From Gammaproteobacteria bacterium (GTDB taxonomy: Bacteria > Pseudomonadota > Gammaproteobacteria > Pseudomonadales > Cellvibrionaceae), in the NCBI GenBank assembly GCA_021151625.1, contig JAGKWY010000097.1:1-23832 (forward strand): DNA of 23,832 nucleotides. The letters run 5' to 3'. The position numbers and the translations under genes were made by a program. The notes under the pieces were generated by a model. It was not told the origin of the DNA. It saw nothing but the letters and a program-made list of their open reading frames with translations, and did not search any database. This document shows positions 21,509 to 23,832 of the stretch, piece by piece. Numbering within the stretch: the stretch's first letter is position 1; the number at the start of each line of letters is the position of its first letter.

Positions 21509-23206
21509 ATGACGAAAAAACGCCCAATATATATACCTTTCGCAGGACCGGCCTTATTGGAAGCTCCTTTGCTGAATAAAGGCAGCGCTTTTACCCAGCG
21601 TGAGCGGCAACAATTTAACCTCGAAGGATTACTGCCTTATAAGATTGAAACAATCGAAGAGCAGGAGGCGCGCGTTTACCATCAATTGTGTTCGTTTCAA
21701 ACGCCCATAGATAAGCATATCTACTTGCGCAATATTCAAGATACTAATGAAACCGCATATTTCCGTTTGGTGACTGATCACCTGACGGAAATTATGCCGT
21801 TGATTTATACCCCGACGGTGGGATTGGCCTGTCAGCAGTTTTCCAAAATTTATCGTCGTAAACGCGGATTGTTTATTTCATACCCGGACCGCGATCGCAT
21901 TGAAGATATGTTGCAAAATGCGACTAAACAAAATGTAAAAGTGATCGTGGTTACCGATGGTGAACGTATTTTAGGATTGGGGGATCAAGGTATTGGCGGA
22001 ATGGGAATTCCAATTGGTAAGCTTGCTTTGTATACCGCGTGTGGTGGTATTAGCCCAGCGTATACGCTGCCCGTTACTCTTGATGTAGGAACTAATAATG
22101 CGGCCTTGTTAGATGACCCTATGTACATGGGATGGCGTCATCCGCGTATTACGGGCGATGATTATTATGCGTTTGTGGACGAATTTATTCAGGCAGTAAA
22201 AATTCGTTGGCCGAACGTATTGTTGCAATTTGAGGATTTTGCTCAGGATCACGCGACACCCTTATTAAAACGTTACCGCGACCAGTTGTGTTGCTTTAAT
22301 GATGATATTCAGGGGACTGCGGCTGTAGCTGTGGGCACTTTGATGTCAGCTTGCTTGGCAAAAGGGGAAAGATTGAGTGACCAGCGCATTGTTTTTGCTG
22401 GCGCTGGTTCTGCTGGTTGCGGAATTGCGGATCAAATTGTTAAACAAATGATTGCAGAAGGTACCAGTGAAAACGATGCGCGTCGGCGAATTTTTCTGTT
22501 GAGTAAAGATGGGTTGTTGCAGGAAAGCTCATCCGGTCTATTTGAGTTTCAAATTCCTTTTTGTACACCTGATGATGTAGTAAGCAACTGGAGCTTAACT
22601 CATCCAAAAGATGGCGGCCCTATTAATCTTCTGGATGTTGTTGTCAATGTTCATCCTAGTGTTTTAATCGGCGTTTCCGGGCAGGCAGGGCTGTTTACAA
22701 AATCAGTCGTAGAGGCAATGCAGGCAAATTGCGAGTCTCCATTGATTTTGCCACTGTCAAACCCCACCTCTCAAGCCGAAGCACAACCGGTGGATTTATT
22801 GCGTTGGACTGCAGGTAAGGCAATGGTTGCCACAGGTAGCCCCTTTCCAGCGGTTGATATGGGGGATCATGAAGTTGAGATTGCCCAATGCAATAATAGC
22901 TATATTTTTCCTGGTGTTGGTTTGGGTGTGATTACTGCCAAGGCGTCCAGAATTACTGACGGTATGATGATGGCTGCAAGTAAAGCATTGGCCGATGCTT
23001 CTCCAATCGCACAGAAAGGTGAGGGAGCATTGTTACCACCGCTTGAGAAAATTCGTGATGTGAGCAAGTTGATTGCGAGGGCTGTTGTACTTCAGGCAAT
23101 AGCCGATGGGGTTGCCTTACCAATACCAGAAGAGTTAATAGACCAAAAAGTAGAAAAAAACTTCTGGGAGCCGGAGTATAGAGAGTACCGTCGCACCTCT
23201 TTCTAA
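21509..23206 (+). CDS. maeA: NAD-dependent malic enzyme (decarboxylating)
   Basis: Converts L-malate and NAD+ to pyruvate, CO2 and NADH, linking the TCA cycle to pyruvate. Alignment with E. coli MaeA is close over the whole length: YIPFAGPALLEAPLLNKGSA, HIYLRNIQDTNETAYFRLV, the catalytic Tyr100 in IYTPTVG and Lys171 in IGKLALYTACGG, the metal-binding QFEDFAQDHA and FNDDIQGTAAV (Asp265/266), the Rossmann motif GAGSAGCGIADQI, and SNPTSQAEA. The C-terminus FWEPEYREYRRTSF is typical. Length is 565 residues, equal to E. coli MaeA, when ATG 21509 is used; a TTG at 21476 is possible but unlikely. The Shine-Dalgarno sequence is weak. It stands alone, divergent from hopJ, and no clear promoter pair was found in the 154-base spacer. 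Confidence 0.97.
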   Translation: MTKKRPIYIPFAGPALLEAPLLNKGSAFTQRERQQFNLEGLLPYKIETIEEQEARVYHQLCSFQTPIDKHIYLRNIQDTNETAYFRLVTDHLTEIMPLIYTPTVGLACQQFSKIYRRKRGLFISYPDRDRIEDMLQNATKQNVKVIVVTDGERILGLGDQGIGGMGIPIGKLALYTACGGISPAYTLPVTLDVGTNNAALLDDPMYMGWRHPRITGDDYYAFVDEFIQAVKIRWPNVLLQFEDFAQDHATPLLKRYRDQLCCFNDDIQGTAAVAVGTLMSACLAKGERLSDQRIVFAGAGSAGCGIADQIVKQMIAEGTSENDARRRIFLLSKDGLLQESSSGLFEFQIPFCTPDDVVSNWSLTHPKDGGPINLLDVVVNVHPSVLIGVSGQAGLFTKSVVEAMQANCESPLILPLSNPTSQAEAQPVDLLRWTAGKAMVATGSPFPAVDMGDHEVEIAQCNNSYIFPGVGLGVITAKASRITDGMMMAASKALADASPIAQKGEGALLPPLEKIRDVSKLIARAVVLQAIADGVALPIPEELIDQKVEKNFWEPEYREYRRTSF

Positions 23207-23599
23207 CTTAATAAATGAGTATTAATACCTGGTTGCAAAAAGTTTGTGCAATTTACCCTCTTGCAACCTATATGCTAGTCTTCAAAATGAGAGTAATAGG
23301 TTTGGGTACCCAGCCTATTTTTGCGCGGTGGTATATTCGCTGTGCGAAGATTCGTTGTGGAATAGAGTGACAACTGGTCGGATTGACCATAAAATCAACG
23401 CCAAATCAAAATTAGTTGAATTTGACGCCATTCTCTCTATCGTTTCTGTTGCGGCTGATGCAGAATAGGCAATATTAGAGGGAGCGGGCCGGTGATCTAA
23501 AAGCTATTTGTGAGTATTTCGAATCTCTATAATAACTTGAGGTCATAAGGTGTGGCGTTTAAATTAACGACCTATGCGGATACGTCAGGAGTGTAACCG
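23207..23599. other. Gene-poor spacer after maeA with a TTGCAA inverted repeat
   Basis: No convincing gene or terminator is seen. GGTTGCAA (23231-23238) and TTGCAACC (23261-23268) form an 8-bp inverted repeat with a 22-base gap, and a further TGTGCAA lies between them. CGTT (23556-23559) and AACG (23566-23569) with flanking GGT/ACC could form a bulged hairpin. A 74-codon TTG-start frame (23244-23468) has no recognisable homology. Confidence 0.35.
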
Positions 23600-23746
23600 G
23601 TGCCAGTACAAGGGCAGTTTCAAAGTGCGGATCATGAAAAATTAATGATTTTGCAGCTTGGGCAATCCTGTAACCAGTGCTATTGCATTAACCCTAACCC
23701 TTTTTATAGCTTTTTAATCGACCTGAGTTGTTCGATAAAGGACTAA
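23600..23746 (+). CDS. Possible 48-residue small protein with a Cys cluster
   Basis: A GTG-start frame preceded by AGGAG (23587-23591) at 8 bases, reading MPVQGQFQSADHEKLMILQL and then GQSCNQCYCINPNPFYSF, with a CxxCxC cluster. An in-frame stop (TAA 23594-23596) just before the GTG fixes the start. It ends 3 bases before the ATG of the next gene, whose ribosome-binding site lies in its last codons, a spacing typical of coupled genes. I know no family with this sequence, and 48 codons can be open by chance, so the call rests on the ribosome-binding site and spacing only. Confidence 0.3.
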   Translation: MPVQGQFQSADHEKLMILQLGQSCNQCYCINPNPFYSFLIDLSCSIKD

Positions 23747-23749
23747 AAC

Positions 23750-23832
23750 ATGGATTTTCTTTCTGCACAGAAATACCTTTTAAATAAACACCAAGCCAAA
23801 GAGATGTTTCCCTCTGGCCCTGATATGGCGGT
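23750..23832 (+). CDS. Probable MmcQ/YjbR-family protein, 5' end only
   Basis: The gene runs off the window after 27 full codons. AAAGGA (23737-23742) lies 7 bases before the ATG, the best ribosome-binding site in this part of the window. The residues MDFLSAQKYLLNKHQAKEMF and then PSGPDMAV resemble the N-terminus of MmcQ/YjbR proteins (CyaY-like fold), which typically read YLLSKPEA.EDFPFGPDVAVFKV. A double-wing DNA-binding role is suggested in databases but not well proved. The assignment rests on this short stretch only. Confidence 0.65.
   Translation, partial: MDFLSAQKYLLNKHQAKEMFPSGPDMA

Noticed and set aside
23244..23468. 74-codon TTG-start frame after maeA
   Set aside because: No ribosome-binding site, no recognisable family and a Cys-rich, irregular composition. 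It overlaps the inverted repeat region.
23684..23702. TTAACCCTAACCC, resembling two telomere repeat units
   Set aside because: Two units in a bacterial chromosome are a chance match. There is no array and no other sign of a linear end.

Overview
The window reads as a chromosomal housekeeping segment of a gammaproteobacterium of moderate GC. It is closest in gene order and protein sequence to the Pseudomonas/Cellvibrio group. The order rne <-> rluC - HAD hydrolase - maf - yceD - rpmF - plsX - fabD - fabG - acpP - fabF - pabC - mltG is the pseudomonad arrangement. As I recall the Pseudomonas order, sppA is missing here before maf, and tmk-holB is missing after mltG. A Cellvibrionaceae-type host is my best guess, by inference only.

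Layout. 1-230: 5' part of a tRNA-Ser(UGA) on the minus strand with its promoter, and the rne terminator. 231-3071: RNase E (minus) with a long disordered tail. 3072-3843: divergent rne/rluC spacer with a hairpin-rich rne leader. 3844-5519: rluC and a HAD phosphatase. 5516-6106: maf, convergent, with stop codons overlapping. 6200-11461: fatty-acid and L32 cluster driven by a near-consensus sigma70 promoter and closed by a strong terminator after fabF. 11478-13418: pabC and mltG. 13581-17996: glnS, cysS, a small membrane protein, a Cof-type HAD phosphatase and a second small membrane protein, tightly packed. 18000-18800: ypjD (minus), divergent from ffh (19049-20437, strong terminator). 20568-21354: hopJ-yjbQ pair (minus). 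21509-23206: NAD-malic enzyme. 23207-23832: a gene-poor spacer, a possible 48-codon ORF, and the first 27 codons of a probable MmcQ/YjbR-family gene.

How the genes work together. YceD and L32 link ribosome assembly to the envelope-lipid genes. PlsX starts phospholipid synthesis, FabD loads malonyl groups on acyl carrier protein, and FabG and FabF run the elongation cycle. PabC makes p-aminobenzoate for folate and MltG ends glycan strands. GlnS, CysS, RluC, RNase E and Ffh serve translation, RNA turnover and protein targeting.

The most striking points are two. (1) acpP, normally about 78 codons and essential, is reduced here to 23 codons that keep the N-terminus but lose the whole phosphopantetheine-carrying core, although the upstream region and both neighbours are intact. 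(2) The promoter in front of yceD places the start of transcription within a few bases of the only sensible yceD start codon, so the first gene of this operon is probably leaderless. I found no CRISPR array, insertion sequence, phage or defence system.
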